Assembly (NCBI GenBank): GCA_942491345.1
Contig: CALOAN010000020.1
Span: 453,239 to 517,238 of the forward strand
DNA: 64,000 nucleotides
Direction of reading: 5' to 3'
Origin: JAHEEL01 sp942491345
Lineage (GTDB): Bacteria; Actinomycetota; Acidimicrobiia; Spongiisociales; UBA5794
Part shown: one piece after another, positions 1 through 8,019 of the stretch
Numbering within the stretch: the stretch's first letter is position 1
How the letters are laid out: each line of letters opens with the position of its first letter
Made by a program: the position numbers and the translations under genes
Notes under the pieces: generated by a model
What the model was told of the DNA's origin: nothing
Databases searched by the model: none
The model's input: the letters and a program-made list of their open reading frames with translations, nothing else

Positions 1-121
1 TGGAGTCGCCAATTGCGACGACAGTCGTGGCATCGTTGAAGGGCGCCGCCGGCTCCTGCTGGGTACACCCGGCGATCACAATCGCGACCAACGCGATGGT
101 GGGGGAGAGCCTCCGGATCAT
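1..121 (-). CDS. Partial lipoprotein, possible SGNH hydrolase (5' end only)
   Basis: Only the first 40 codons are in the window; the gene runs off the left edge. The ATG is at 121. The product begins MIRRLSPTIALVAIVIAGC, a signal peptide with an IAGC lipobox, so it should be a secreted, lipid-anchored protein. After a short linker the sequence reads VVAIGDS, which resembles block I of SGNH/GDSL hydrolases. A second lipoprotein with an AVGDS block lies at 8020-8955. The family assignment rests on this one motif; the lipoprotein call is firmer. Confidence 0.5.
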   Translation of the reverse strand, partial: MIRRLSPTIALVAIVIAGCTQQEPAAPFNDATTVVAIGDS

Positions 122-225
122 ATGGAGTATTGAACCATTGCCAAATATCTACCGCCGATGGGCCCTAGCGAGAGGTTCCAAATCGGCGGACGATGCAAGA
201 TGAATCGGAGACCCGAGGAGGGTTT

Positions 226-462
226 GTGGACTACGTCGTGAACATGCATGTTGAAGTCGGTGATGAAGGTGCCTACGCCGTTGCGACGATGGAGTGCCCG
301 TCGGGAGCGTTCAAGGGCGAAGGACGCGCGAAGATCGGGCGGTCGGAAGGCAGGCAGCACATTGCCGGGGACTTGGCGACGGCGCGGGCCCTTCGAGCCA
401 TCGAAGCGGACCTGATGGAGCACGTTCACGAGGGTATCGATCGCTGCACCGACACCCCCTAG
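226..462 (+). CDS. DUF1876-like small protein
   Basis: Product of 78 residues. It resembles the DUF1876 (Rv1738/Rv2632c-like) family of small actinobacterial dormancy-associated proteins: an N-terminal strand pair (VVNMHVEVGDEGAYAVATM), a G-x-G-x-A-x-x-G turn, then the helix DLATARALRAIEADLMEHV, which matches the usual AVARAL helix. I chose the GTG at 226 because AGGAGG lies four bases upstream. An ATG at 193 would add 11 residues but has no such site. The family match is from memory of the motif, so medium confidence. Function in this family is not settled. Confidence 0.55.
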   Translation: MDYVVNMHVEVGDEGAYAVATMECPSGAFKGEGRAKIGRSEGRQHIAGDLATARALRAIEADLMEHVHEGIDRCTDTP

Positions 463-566
463 CGGTTGATCGCCTCGCCGGACTCTGGGAGCGACCGTCG
501 CGGCGTCTGAGGCGGTTCCCGCGCGAAATCCACGGTTCTGTCACACCCCGTGAATACGCTCCTCCC

Positions 567-812
567 ATGGTGTCCGAGCGGGACCGAAAGGTCCTCGACT
601 TTGAGGGCTCGTGGTGGCTGTTCCCAGGACCGAAGGATCGGGCCATCCGCGAGTACCTAGAAATGAGCGCGACCCGCTACTACCAAGCGGTTCGCCGGCT
701 CATCGATGACGATGAGGCAATTGCGTATGCGCCGATGACGGTGCTCCGGCTGCGGCGTATGCGTGACCAGCGCCTCGAGCAGATCGCCCGCCGGACCGGG
801 ACCACACCGTGA
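567..812 (+). CDS. DUF3263 domain protein
   Basis: Product of 81 residues, MVSERDRKVLDFEGSWW and onward. It has the DUF3263 pattern: an SERDRxxLDFExxWW start, a SATRYYQ helix-turn-helix-like segment near residue 33, and a basic LRLRRMRDQR end. DUF3263 proteins are small actinobacterial proteins of unknown role, predicted to bind DNA. The ATG at 567 matches the usual family start; reading frame upstream of it does not look like protein. Its TGA overlaps the GTG of the next gene, so the two are probably translationally coupled. Confidence 0.75.
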   Translation: MVSERDRKVLDFEGSWWLFPGPKDRAIREYLEMSATRYYQAVRRLIDDDEAIAYAPMTVLRLRRMRDQRLEQIARRTGTTP

Positions 813-2182
813 GCAAGTCCGGAGACAAGCAGCGGGTCCGCAATGAATTCGAAGGGCTCGTACGCAGCGTCGGGGTGTTCTCCTGGGCCACGATCGGCGC
901 ACTGATCCTGATCTTCGTCGGTGCCTACGTTCTGATCGAGGGACGCGTGATCTTCGCTCCGCTGTTCCTTTCACTCATCGTCGTCTTTGTCCTCAACCCC
1001 TTCGTCACTGCCTTACAGCGCCGCGGCATTCATCGGCTCATTGGCGCCGCTATCGGCTTTCTCGCCTTCCTCGCGTTGATCGTGGCGCTCGGTCTGATCG
1101 TCATTCCGAGCATCGCCGACCAGGCGAGCGACTTCGCGAGCGAGTTCCCCAACCTCTATGACGATCTTGCCGAGCAGGTTGTGAGCACCGGAGAGCGATT
1201 TGGCCTCGATGCCTCGATCTGGTCCTATGACGAGATTCTGGACTATCTGAACGATCCGGACAACCAGGACACGATCCTGTCGATCATCTTCGGCCGTATT
1301 GGCTCATTGACGAGCGGGGTCTTCGAGTTCATTCTCGTGTTCCTGTTGGGACCCGTGATCGCCTTCTACCTCTTGATCGACCTTCCGAATGTGCAGCAAC
1401 GGATGCTTGACCTCGTCCCGCAGAAGAGCCGAGCCGAGTTCGCGTATGTTGGCCGGCGCCTCAACACTGCAGTTGGCGGATTCCTCAGGGGCCAGCTCCT
1501 CGTCGCGGTCATCGTCGGCGTGATGCTGAGCCTCGGGTACTGGATCATCGACCTGCCGTTCTGGTTGTTGATCGGCCTCATCGGGGGTGTCCTCAACATC
1601 GTGCCGTTCCTCGGACCGTGGGTGGGCGGAATCCTCGGCGTCTTCGTTGCAATGGCGACGACCGACTTGACCACTGCTCTCTGGGCCGCCGTGGTCGCCA
1701 TCATCGTCCAGCAGATCGACAACAACTTCGTGAGCCCGAGTGTTCTGCGGGCCACGGTCCGGCTCCACCCGGCAGTCACGTTGCTCGTGCTCGTGCTGGC
1801 CGGCGCGGTTGCCGGATTCTGGGGCATCGTCATTGCTGTTCCGCTCACGGCCGCACTCAAGATCATTGTCGGGTACTGGTGGAGAACGCGCATCCTCGAG
1901 CAGAGTCCCCATGAGGCCGCTGCGTCCATGTTCATTGAGCCGCCGAAACGCAAGTCATGGACCCGTGAGATGGATGTCATCACCGTACCGTCCGCTCCGG
2001 CACCTGGCGGCGCTCCGGCACCTGGCGGCGCTCCGGCACCTGGCGGCGCTCCGGCACCTGGCGGCGCTCCGGCACCTGGCGGCGCTCCGGCACCTGGCGG
2101 CGCTCCAGCACCCCCCGCAGCTCCGGTGGAGGATCCTGCAGACGAAACAGCCCAATCGGAACCGCCCCCGGACGGTGAGTAG
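809..2182 (+). CDS. AI-2E/PerM family membrane transporter
   Basis: Product of 457 residues. Hydrophobic segments from about residue 25 to 380 alternate with a soluble region near 100-160, as in the AI-2E transporter (PerM/YdiK/TqsA) family. The conserved PFLGPWVGG stretch and the late QQIDNNFVSPSVL segment are present. Family members export signals or ions, but the substrate cannot be read here. The start is a GTG overlapping the stop of the previous gene (GTGA). The C-terminal tail after residue 390 is cytoplasmic, low-complexity and Pro/Ala/Gly-rich, with six exact APAPGG units. Confidence 0.85.
   Translation: MSKSGDKQRVRNEFEGLVRSVGVFSWATIGALILIFVGAYVLIEGRVIFAPLFLSLIVVFVLNPFVTALQRRGIHRLIGAAIGFLAFLALIVALGLIVIPSIADQASDFASEFPNLYDDLAEQVVSTGERFGLDASIWSYDEILDYLNDPDNQDTILSIIFGRIGSLTSGVFEFILVFLLGPVIAFYLLIDLPNVQQRMLDLVPQKSRAEFAYVGRRLNTAVGGFLRGQLLVAVIVGVMLSLGYWIIDLPFWLLIGLIGGVLNIVPFLGPWVGGILGVFVAMATTDLTTALWAAVVAIIVQQIDNNFVSPSVLRATVRLHPAVTLLVLVLAGAVAGFWGIVIAVPLTAALKIIVGYWWRTRILEQSPHEAAASMFIEPPKRKSWTREMDVITVPSAPAPGGAPAPGGAPAPGGAPAPGGAPAPGGAPAPGGAPAPPAAPVEDPADETAQSEPPPDGE
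1994..2101 (+). repeat. Six exact tandem 18-bp repeats coding for APAPGG
   Basis: The 18-bp unit GCTCCGGCACCTGGCGGC is repeated six times without a mismatch inside the 3' end of the transporter gene. A partial seventh unit with changes follows. Because the copies are identical, the number is likely to vary between strains by slippage without changing frame. Confidence 0.95.
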
Positions 2183-2220
2183 GGAATGTCGGGCCGTCGC
2201 GGCGTAGGAACACCACAACC

Positions 2221-3153
2221 ATGATTGATGTGTTGGTTGGAACGCTTGTTGTTGTCCTGATCGTCCGGGGTTGGATGAAGGGGCTACTTCGCGAGGCAAT
2301 CGAAGTCGGGACACTCGTGGTTGGAGCGGTCGTGGCGTTTCGACTCGCACCATTTGCCGGGCGTATGTTTGCCAGCCTCTTCGGAATGTCGCCAGACTTC
2401 GCCCGTGTGCTGGGTGGCGTTTTGCTGTTCGTCGCCATTTGGGTCGCAGCATCGATAGCGGCAGTCGTCATTACCCGGTCTCTCAAGGTCCTGCCTGGGC
2501 TCACAACACTGAACCGGATTGGCGGCGCGGCACTTGGGATCGTGTACACCGCAGTCCTGGCGGTCATCGCTCTCACGCTGTTGTCAGCGGCACCACTCCC
2601 GGCAGCGGTGGCAGACGAGATTGACCGTTCCGCCCTCGCGACATATGTTGCTGAGCCGGTCGGGCCTGCGCAGCAGGTGGTTGGTGCCGTGTCGGGTGAT
2701 CGAGCACTTCAATCAATGGCTTGGATCAGGAGGGCGGTCGACGGCTGGGTGGTCGATCCCGCCGTCACGCGTATCACGTTGCCGGCGCTCGCGGACAACG
2801 CGGGCATCCATGCCTCGGCTTCCGCAGCCGAGGATCTGCTGAACACGATCAACAAGAAGCGAATCGACGACGGCCTCGGGCCGCTCGCGTGGTCAGAGCC
2901 GATGAGTCTGGTCGCCGCGACACGAGCCCTGTCGGCCTACCAGACCGGAAACCTCGTCTCGTCCTCATCGATCGAGGAACGTCTCGGTTCAGCAGGAGTC
3001 CACGTCGAAAACGCCGAAGAGCGGCTCGTTCTCGCTGCTACCGGTGAGAGCGTTGCTGATGTGACCCACATATCGGATACGCCGTCCGCCATCGGTGTGG
3101 GCGTGGTCGAAGGGCCCTACGGACTCATCGCCGTTCTTGTGACGGCCGGCTGA
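2221..3153 (+). CDS. CvpA-like membrane domain fused to a CAP/SCP-like domain
   Basis: Product of 310 residues. Residues 1-165 resemble the CvpA family: a short N-terminal segment with GWMKGLLREAIEVG and three further membrane segments. After a linker, residues about 200-310 look like a CAP (SCP/PR1, YkwD-like) domain: LLNTINKKRIDDGLGPLAW, then a helix and the final GVGVVEGPYGLIAVLV strand. CAP domains are secreted, so this half should face outward. The arrangement recalls MarP-type proteins, where CvpA anchors an external protease domain. The stop is four bases from the stop of the convergent next gene. Confidence 0.7.
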   Translation: MIDVLVGTLVVVLIVRGWMKGLLREAIEVGTLVVGAVVAFRLAPFAGRMFASLFGMSPDFARVLGGVLLFVAIWVAASIAAVVITRSLKVLPGLTTLNRIGGAALGIVYTAVLAVIALTLLSAAPLPAAVADEIDRSALATYVAEPVGPAQQVVGAVSGDRALQSMAWIRRAVDGWVVDPAVTRITLPALADNAGIHASASAAEDLLNTINKKRIDDGLGPLAWSEPMSLVAATRALSAYQTGNLVSSSSIEERLGSAGVHVENAEERLVLAATGESVADVTHISDTPSAIGVGVVEGPYGLIAVLVTAG

Positions 3154-3156
3154 CTC

Positions 3157-4173
3157 CTAGGTGCCGCTGTCTTCGTCGTCTGGATCATCGGCTCCAGGCG
3201 TGTCGGTTGCTTCAGTGGCTGTTGTTTCAGTCGCTGCTGCGGCATCGACGGCGACTTCGTCGGTTGCTTCGATGGCTGTTGCTTCGGCGTCTGCCGCGGC
3301 ATCGACGGCGGGTGTCGCTGACTCGGCCGCCGCATCGGCTGGCCCCGCCGTATCGGCGGCACCGGTCGCAGCTGCCCCCGCCGCAACCACACTCGCATCG
3401 GTTGCGCCGGCGTCGGGTATTTCGAGCGCATCTGCAGCCGACTGCGGGTACTGAGCGGCGGCGTCTGCGACCGCCTGCTTCTCCTGTCGCCTGCCGAGGG
3501 TCACGGCGGCGACAATCGCAATCACACCGACCACCAGAACAACGCCCAGGACGATCCAGAGCCACCACAGGCTGCTGCCACCAAAGTCGGACTTTGCCTC
3601 GAGTGTCTTCGTCCCGCCGAGGATTGGGAGTGCCCACTTCAGGCGGCCATCTGAAAGGACTTCGTCGGCGTTGTGCTCAACGACATTCCCCGGCATCCCC
3701 AGAATGAAGTTCGCCGAGAAGACGTCTCCGGTGAGAGCAGCTGGATCGAGGCCGAGGTCGCCCAAGTCCTGCTCTTCGCCTGTAGCAGTTGCCGCAAACG
3801 CGGCGCTCTCATCATCCATGACGAACGAGAAGTCGGAGAACATGGCATCACCGGCCGTTTCTCCCACGAGGTCTTGGATCACGTCCGAGATGTCGTCGAA
3901 GTCCTGTGTCGCACCCGTGAACGTCATGTCGCCGTCTGTCCGCTCGGTGACGGTACCTCCTTCAGCGGCGACACCGAGGTCCAGCTCGCCGAAGAGGTCG
4001 TCGGCACTTCCTCCGGACGATTCGAGGAGGCCGCGAAGCTCATCGTCAAGGCCGAATTCGAAGGCAAGGGTCCCTGAGCGGTCGTCGTTGATGTCGACGA
4101 GTACGTTCACCTCGGCTTTGCATGCCACGGTGAGCAATGCGATGCCGGCGAACAGCAGGACGAGTTTCTTCAT
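3157..4173 (-). CDS. LppM-type lipoprotein with C-terminal membrane segment
   Basis: Product of 338 residues. MKKLVLLFAGIALLTVAC is a signal peptide ending in a lipobox with Cys18. The body (residues 20-210) starts KAEVNVLVDINDDRSG and resembles the LppM domain of actinobacterial lipoproteins. A membrane segment follows at about 218-245 (SLWWLWIVLGVVLVVGVIAI). The tail is about 75 residues of Ala/Asp/Thr-rich repeats with a basic RRQEK start. The ATG at 4173 is chosen because the signal peptide starts there; longer frames add non-protein-like sequence. Role unknown beyond envelope location. Confidence 0.7.
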   Translation of the reverse strand: MKKLVLLFAGIALLTVACKAEVNVLVDINDDRSGTLAFEFGLDDELRGLLESSGGSADDLFGELDLGVAAEGGTVTERTDGDMTFTGATQDFDDISDVIQDLVGETAGDAMFSDFSFVMDDESAAFAATATGEEQDLGDLGLDPAALTGDVFSANFILGMPGNVVEHNADEVLSDGRLKWALPILGGTKTLEAKSDFGGSSLWWLWIVLGVVLVVGVIAIVAAVTLGRRQEKQAVADAAAQYPQSAADALEIPDAGATDASVVAAGAAATGAADTAGPADAAAESATPAVDAAADAEATAIEATDEVAVDAAAATETTATEATDTPGADDPDDEDSGT

Positions 4174-4252
4174 GTGAAGCCCCCGGGGGAGTGTAATTGA
4201 CGAGACCGATGCTAAACGACCATCGTCCTCGGGGGCGCATATCCTGAGCGGT

Positions 4253-5008
4253 ATGGTTCCTGAGGCCAATCGACTTCATGCAGCTTTTGTCGCAGCGCTG
4301 CCGGGCTACGCGACGGCGGTTTTCGCCGAACGAGGTTATCCGCTCGATCGGTCGGCGGTCGAGTCGATCGATCGAGCTACTGCGCTGCTCGACGTGGAAC
4401 TCGGTTCCGAGCTGGAACTGCCCTTTCGTGAGCAGCGGAGGAGTCCCCTGGAGATTGTGCGGTGGGTCCTCGAAATCCCGAGCAGCGCCCTTGCCGACGC
4501 GGGGGTGGTGCCCGCCGCCACCAGCGGGCTGATGTCAGGCGTCGACCCCTATGACCTCGCGCCGGGGTCTTCGAGTGCACTCGGACCCGACGCACACGAA
4601 GCCCATCTTCGATGGGGGGTCGCGAAGGCCGCAGCGTTCATACGCAAAAGGGAAGCGGCGCCTGGGGAGCCGATGGTGCTGGTTATGGCCGATGGCCGGG
4701 CCGACCGAGAGGAGCTGACGCGGGCGGTCGAGGAGCGCGGCATGCGCCCCCTCGTGGCGCGGAATCCAGGTGGCGTTGCTTCGGCGATCGATGGCGGACT
4801 CGTTGTGTTCGCGCTGGTCGATCTCGCTCATCGATCAGCCCGTGACGCGATCGCTCAACTCGTTGAGGCTTCGACTCCAACCATCGTGTACGGCGATGCG
4901 ATCGACGACCTGATCGAGACCGGACTTCGCGCCCAGGGTGTTCGAGGGGTTGTGAACCGGCGACGCCTGCTCGAGGATCCGACTGCGTTCCTACCGCTGA
5001 TCGCCTAG
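4253..5008 (+). CDS. Conserved-looking hypothetical protein
   Basis: Product of 251 residues with no signal peptide or membrane segment. The N-terminal 80 residues are helical and charged. The C-terminal half (about 120-250) alternates strands and helices (VLVMADGRADREELTRAV, GLVVFALVDLAHRSARDAI, TPTIVYGDAIDDL), suggesting a Rossmann-like fold. I do not recognise a family. Codon use fits the neighbours. Its TAG overlaps the stop codon of the convergent glucosidase gene by three bases. Confidence 0.6.
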   Translation: MVPEANRLHAAFVAALPGYATAVFAERGYPLDRSAVESIDRATALLDVELGSELELPFREQRRSPLEIVRWVLEIPSSALADAGVVPAATSGLMSGVDPYDLAPGSSSALGPDAHEAHLRWGVAKAAAFIRKREAAPGEPMVLVMADGRADREELTRAVEERGMRPLVARNPGGVASAIDGGLVVFALVDLAHRSARDAIAQLVEASTPTIVYGDAIDDLIETGLRAQGVRGVVNRRRLLEDPTAFLPLIA

Positions 5009-6627
5009 GAGCCCGGTCCCGGATCGATCACCACCGCCGAATATGGCGCGAGGTGCAAGAAGCCGTCCGCAAGCTGCGAATCGCCGTCGGTTGAGGCCAA
5101 CATTGTGGCGGTTGCCGAAAACGGGAGAGTCCGGTCCGCGGCTTGGAAGTTGATGAGGACCGTCGTTTGTTCTCCGTCGACCCGCCGGACATAGGCGAGC
5201 ACTCCTTCGGGAGCGTCGTCGATGAACACGATCGTGCCCCGTTGCAGGGACGGACGGCGTCTGCGAAGCGCGAGAAGGCCCCTGACCAGGTTCAGCATCG
5301 AACCCGTATCGCCAAGCTGCGTCTCGACATTCCTGGTCCCGGCATCCTCGCCAAAAGGAAGCCAGGGCTTCACCTCAGGGTCGGTGAAGCCGTGGCCCGG
5401 AACAGGTGTCCACGGCATAGGAGTGCGGCTGCCGTCGCGACTCATGCCGGGGACCCGCATTCCCCATGGATCCTGTTGGTCCTCGGGTGGAACGTCCGTC
5501 TCTCGCAGTGCGAGTTCGTCGCCGTAGTAGATCGTCGGCTGACCCCGAAGCGTCAGCAGCAGCACAGCTGCGGCGCGTGCGTTTTCTGGTCCATACCTCG
5601 TGGCGAGACGCTGCTCGTCGTGGTTTCCGAGTACGTAGTTTGGCCAGCCGCGCGACAGCACGGCGGCCTCGAGAGACTCAATCCTTTCGCGGACGGCTGG
5701 GGCGTTCCACCCGCCCCATATGAGCGAGAAGTTGAATGGCATGTGGAGTTCGTCGCCGTCTCCGTAGTACGCGGCCCACTCGTCCCAGTCGGAGATGTGA
5801 ATCTCTCCGATCGAGAACCGATCGCCGTCGTAGGAGTCGAGGATGGCTCGCAGGTCGCGATATACGCCATGAACGTCCGGGTGGCCCCGGTCGTGGACAT
5901 GTTGCCAGGCGTTGAACGGGCCCATCGGCTTGAAGTGGGCCATGCCGCCTGGGTCCGTAGCGGTCGGGTTGTCGGCGAGGGTGGGGTCTTTCATCACGTA
6001 GTGGGCGACATCTATGCGGAAACCGTCAACGCCCCGATCGAGCCAGAACCGCACCGTGCTGAACATCGCAGCGGCGACCTCGGGGTTGCGCCAGTTGAGA
6101 TCGGGCTGTTCTGCGAGGAAGGAGTGGAGATACCACTGACCGGTGCCCTCGTCGCGGGTCCATGCCGGACCCCCGAATTCCGACTGCCAATTGTTCGGAA
6201 GCGATCCGTCCAGCTTCGAATCACGCCACACGTACCAATCGCGCTTCGGATTCGTGAGCGACGAGCGCGACTCGATGAACCAGGGATGTTGATCCGATGT
6301 GTGATTCGGCACCCAGTCGATGATCACCCTCAGGCAACGGCGGTGGGCCTCGGCGAGGAGGCGGTCGAAGTCGTCGAGCGTGCCGAACATGGGGTGGACG
6401 TCGGTGTAATCCGAGACGTCATATCCGAAGTCAGCCATCGGTGAGGGGTAGAACGGAGAGATCCAGATGGCGTCTACGCCGAGCGTATCCGCCAGGTATC
6501 CGACTCGCTCGGTGATGCCGTTGAGGTCACCTACGCCGTTCCCTGTCGTGTCCTGAAAGGACCGCGGGTAGATCTGATAGACGACGCCGGTCTTCCACCA
6601 CTCGAGGTCGGAGTTCTGATCTGTCAT
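5005..6627 (-). CDS. GH13 alpha-glucosidase / oligo-1,6-glucosidase
   Basis: Product of 540 residues, usual for family GH13 oligo-1,6-glucosidases and alpha-glucosidases. The conserved regions are in order: WVPNHTSDQHPWF (region I), GFRIDVAHY with the catalytic Asp (region II), SIGEIHISDWDE with the acid/base Glu (region III), and VLGNHDEQRLA with the third carboxylate (region IV). The ATG at 6627 gives MTDQNSDLEWWKTGVVYQIY, the usual start. No signal peptide, so it acts in the cytoplasm, probably cutting alpha-glucosidic bonds in maltose-type sugars. It fits the trehalose/maltose genes 3-11 kb downstream. Exact substrate cannot be read. Confidence 0.88.
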   Translation of the reverse strand: MTDQNSDLEWWKTGVVYQIYPRSFQDTTGNGVGDLNGITERVGYLADTLGVDAIWISPFYPSPMADFGYDVSDYTDVHPMFGTLDDFDRLLAEAHRRCLRVIIDWVPNHTSDQHPWFIESRSSLTNPKRDWYVWRDSKLDGSLPNNWQSEFGGPAWTRDEGTGQWYLHSFLAEQPDLNWRNPEVAAAMFSTVRFWLDRGVDGFRIDVAHYVMKDPTLADNPTATDPGGMAHFKPMGPFNAWQHVHDRGHPDVHGVYRDLRAILDSYDGDRFSIGEIHISDWDEWAAYYGDGDELHMPFNFSLIWGGWNAPAVRERIESLEAAVLSRGWPNYVLGNHDEQRLATRYGPENARAAAVLLLTLRGQPTIYYGDELALRETDVPPEDQQDPWGMRVPGMSRDGSRTPMPWTPVPGHGFTDPEVKPWLPFGEDAGTRNVETQLGDTGSMLNLVRGLLALRRRRPSLQRGTIVFIDDAPEGVLAYVRRVDGEQTTVLINFQAADRTLPFSATATMLASTDGDSQLADGFLHLAPYSAVVIDPGPGS

Positions 6628-6658
6628 GGCTTGAACGGTAGCCGCTGGCCACCGAGCG

Positions 6659-7426
6659 TCAGCCTCCGGTCGACTCTCGTGCGTATCGTGCCGCGATGGC
6701 AGCGGACTGATACTCGGCGAGGCCGTCACCAGCCTTGTTGATGTTCGTGCGGAAGCGCTCGTCGGCGACGTACATGACTCCAAGCCCGGCATGGATCTCC
6801 GGTGTGCACTCGTAGAACCACTTCGTGATGTGGCCTCGATGAGCGTCAACGAGCGCGGCGGCCTCGACGGAATCCGCGGGTGTTTCGCGTTCCATGAGCA
6901 GCAGGAACCCCTTGTTCACCTCGTCGGCCTCCACCGACACCTGCTGCCAGTCGTCGGCGGTGTACGAGCCGGTCCGGCGCGCAGATTCTGCGTAGGCATC
7001 GGTGTCTCCCCACCGCGCTCTGGCCTCATCGGCGTGCTCTTCCGGCTCGAAATCGCCGAATGCCTGGAGTTTCTCTTCGGGGGTCATGTTCGTTCCTCTC
7101 GCCTCGGCTTCAATTGCCGCGTCCAGACTCCCTGCAATCCGCTGCAGTCTCCCGACCTGGTCGGCGACCCGGCGTCGTGCCCGCTCGAGTGCCAGCACGG
7201 CGTCGGAGGGTTCGTCGAGCAAGTCCCTGATCTCGTTGAGACTCAGGTCGAGTTCGCGGTACGCCAGGATCTGTTGGAGCCGGGTGATGTCACCGTCGGT
7301 GTATCCGCGGTAGCGATTCTCTCGTCGCTCAGACGGCGTGAGCAGTCCGATGTTGTCGTAGTGGTGCAGCGTTCGCACGGTGATCCCGGCGAACCGGGCA
7401 ACATCACCGATGGTTGTGGTCTCCAT
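6659..7426 (-). CDS. MerR-family regulator with TipAS-type effector domain
   Basis: Product of 255 residues. Residues 1-70 are a MerR winged helix (TIGDVARFAGITVRTLHHYD, then the second helix YRGYTDGDITRLQQIL). Residues 75-110 form a coiled coil, and 130-250 match the TipAS antibiotic-recognition domain (WGDTDAYAESARRTGSYTAD, then WFYECTPEIHAGLGVMY). TipAL-type regulators bind thiopeptide-like or other drugs and activate their own promoter. The ATG at 7426 matches the family start and lies where a transcript from the upstream promoter would begin. Confidence 0.88.
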   Translation of the reverse strand: METTTIGDVARFAGITVRTLHHYDNIGLLTPSERRENRYRGYTDGDITRLQQILAYRELDLSLNEIRDLLDEPSDAVLALERARRRVADQVGRLQRIAGSLDAAIEAEARGTNMTPEEKLQAFGDFEPEEHADEARARWGDTDAYAESARRTGSYTADDWQQVSVEADEVNKGFLLLMERETPADSVEAAALVDAHRGHITKWFYECTPEIHAGLGVMYVADERFRTNINKAGDGLAEYQSAAIAARYARESTGG

Positions 7427-7433
7427 GGCGCCA

Positions 7434-7464
7434 CGGTAGACCATGACGTAACGTGAGGGTCAAG
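7434..7464 (-). promoter_or_regulatory. Probable autoregulated MerR-type promoter with operator dyad
   Basis: Reading the minus strand, CTTGAC (7464-7459) is a good -35. About 19 bases on, CTACCG/TACCGT makes a weak -10; this long spacer is typical of MerR-controlled promoters. Between them lies an imperfect dyad centred on 7450, with ACGT on both sides of an A and outer CC/GG pairs (7441-7459). From the -10 the transcript should start at or next to the regulator's ATG at 7426, so the mRNA may be leaderless. Confidence 0.6.
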
Positions 7465-7512
7465 TCCGTTCTGCTCCAGCGGCGATACGAGTGCGGCAGC
7501 AGGTGCGAGCCG

Positions 7513-7944
7513 CTAGGACCGGAAGAGCTTCCGCAGGATGAACAACGTCAGAACAGCGGAGACCCCGATGATGGCGGCGACCCGGGCATCCACAGCGATC
7601 TCGGGCCTGCCTTCAACGGATCCAGCGAGCAGGAGCCCGATCTTCGAGTCCTTCGCGTTGACCTTTGAAGCCACAACGAGGCCGGCTGAACTGCGGTCGA
7701 AGGTTGCTTCCTCGGCGACGACAATCACCGCTCCGGATTGGTTCACGGTTGCGTGTTCGGTGTCAACGAAGAACGCACCGCCTTGTGTGATATCAGCCGA
7801 CGCCGACGAGATCGTCTGCGCTCCGCCCTGTCGGATTGACACCGTGTCGGCGTCAACGTGACCGGCCCCGCCCTGGCTGATATTGACCACCTGGGCGTTG
7901 ACTTCCTCTTGAAACGGCTCGGCGGGGATCTCTTCGTTGGGCAT
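7513..7944 (-). CDS. Repeat protein (QGGA motif) with C-terminal membrane anchor
   Basis: Product of 143 residues, not recognised. Residues 15-105 contain about five imperfect 16-17-residue repeats of the form hydrophobic-x-Ile-x-QGGA (NISQGGAGHV, SIRQGGAQTI, DITQGGAFFV, TVNQSGAVIV, ATFDRSSAGLV). This periodic Ile/Val/Gly pattern suggests a small beta-solenoid. The last 25 residues (AAIIGVSAVLTLFILRKLFRS) form one membrane helix with a basic end, so the repeats probably lie on the outside of a tail-anchored protein. AGAGGA before the ATG supports the start. Confidence 0.65.
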   Translation of the reverse strand: MPNEEIPAEPFQEEVNAQVVNISQGGAGHVDADTVSIRQGGAQTISSASADITQGGAFFVDTEHATVNQSGAVIVVAEEATFDRSSAGLVVASKVNAKDSKIGLLLAGSVEGRPEIAVDARVAAIIGVSAVLTLFILRKLFRS

Positions 7945-8019
7945 GGTCCAGTCCTCTGGTAGCTGAGCAGAATCCTATCCAAAAGCAAGTAGTTGTGTTT
8001 CGGGGGCAGAATCCCGCTC

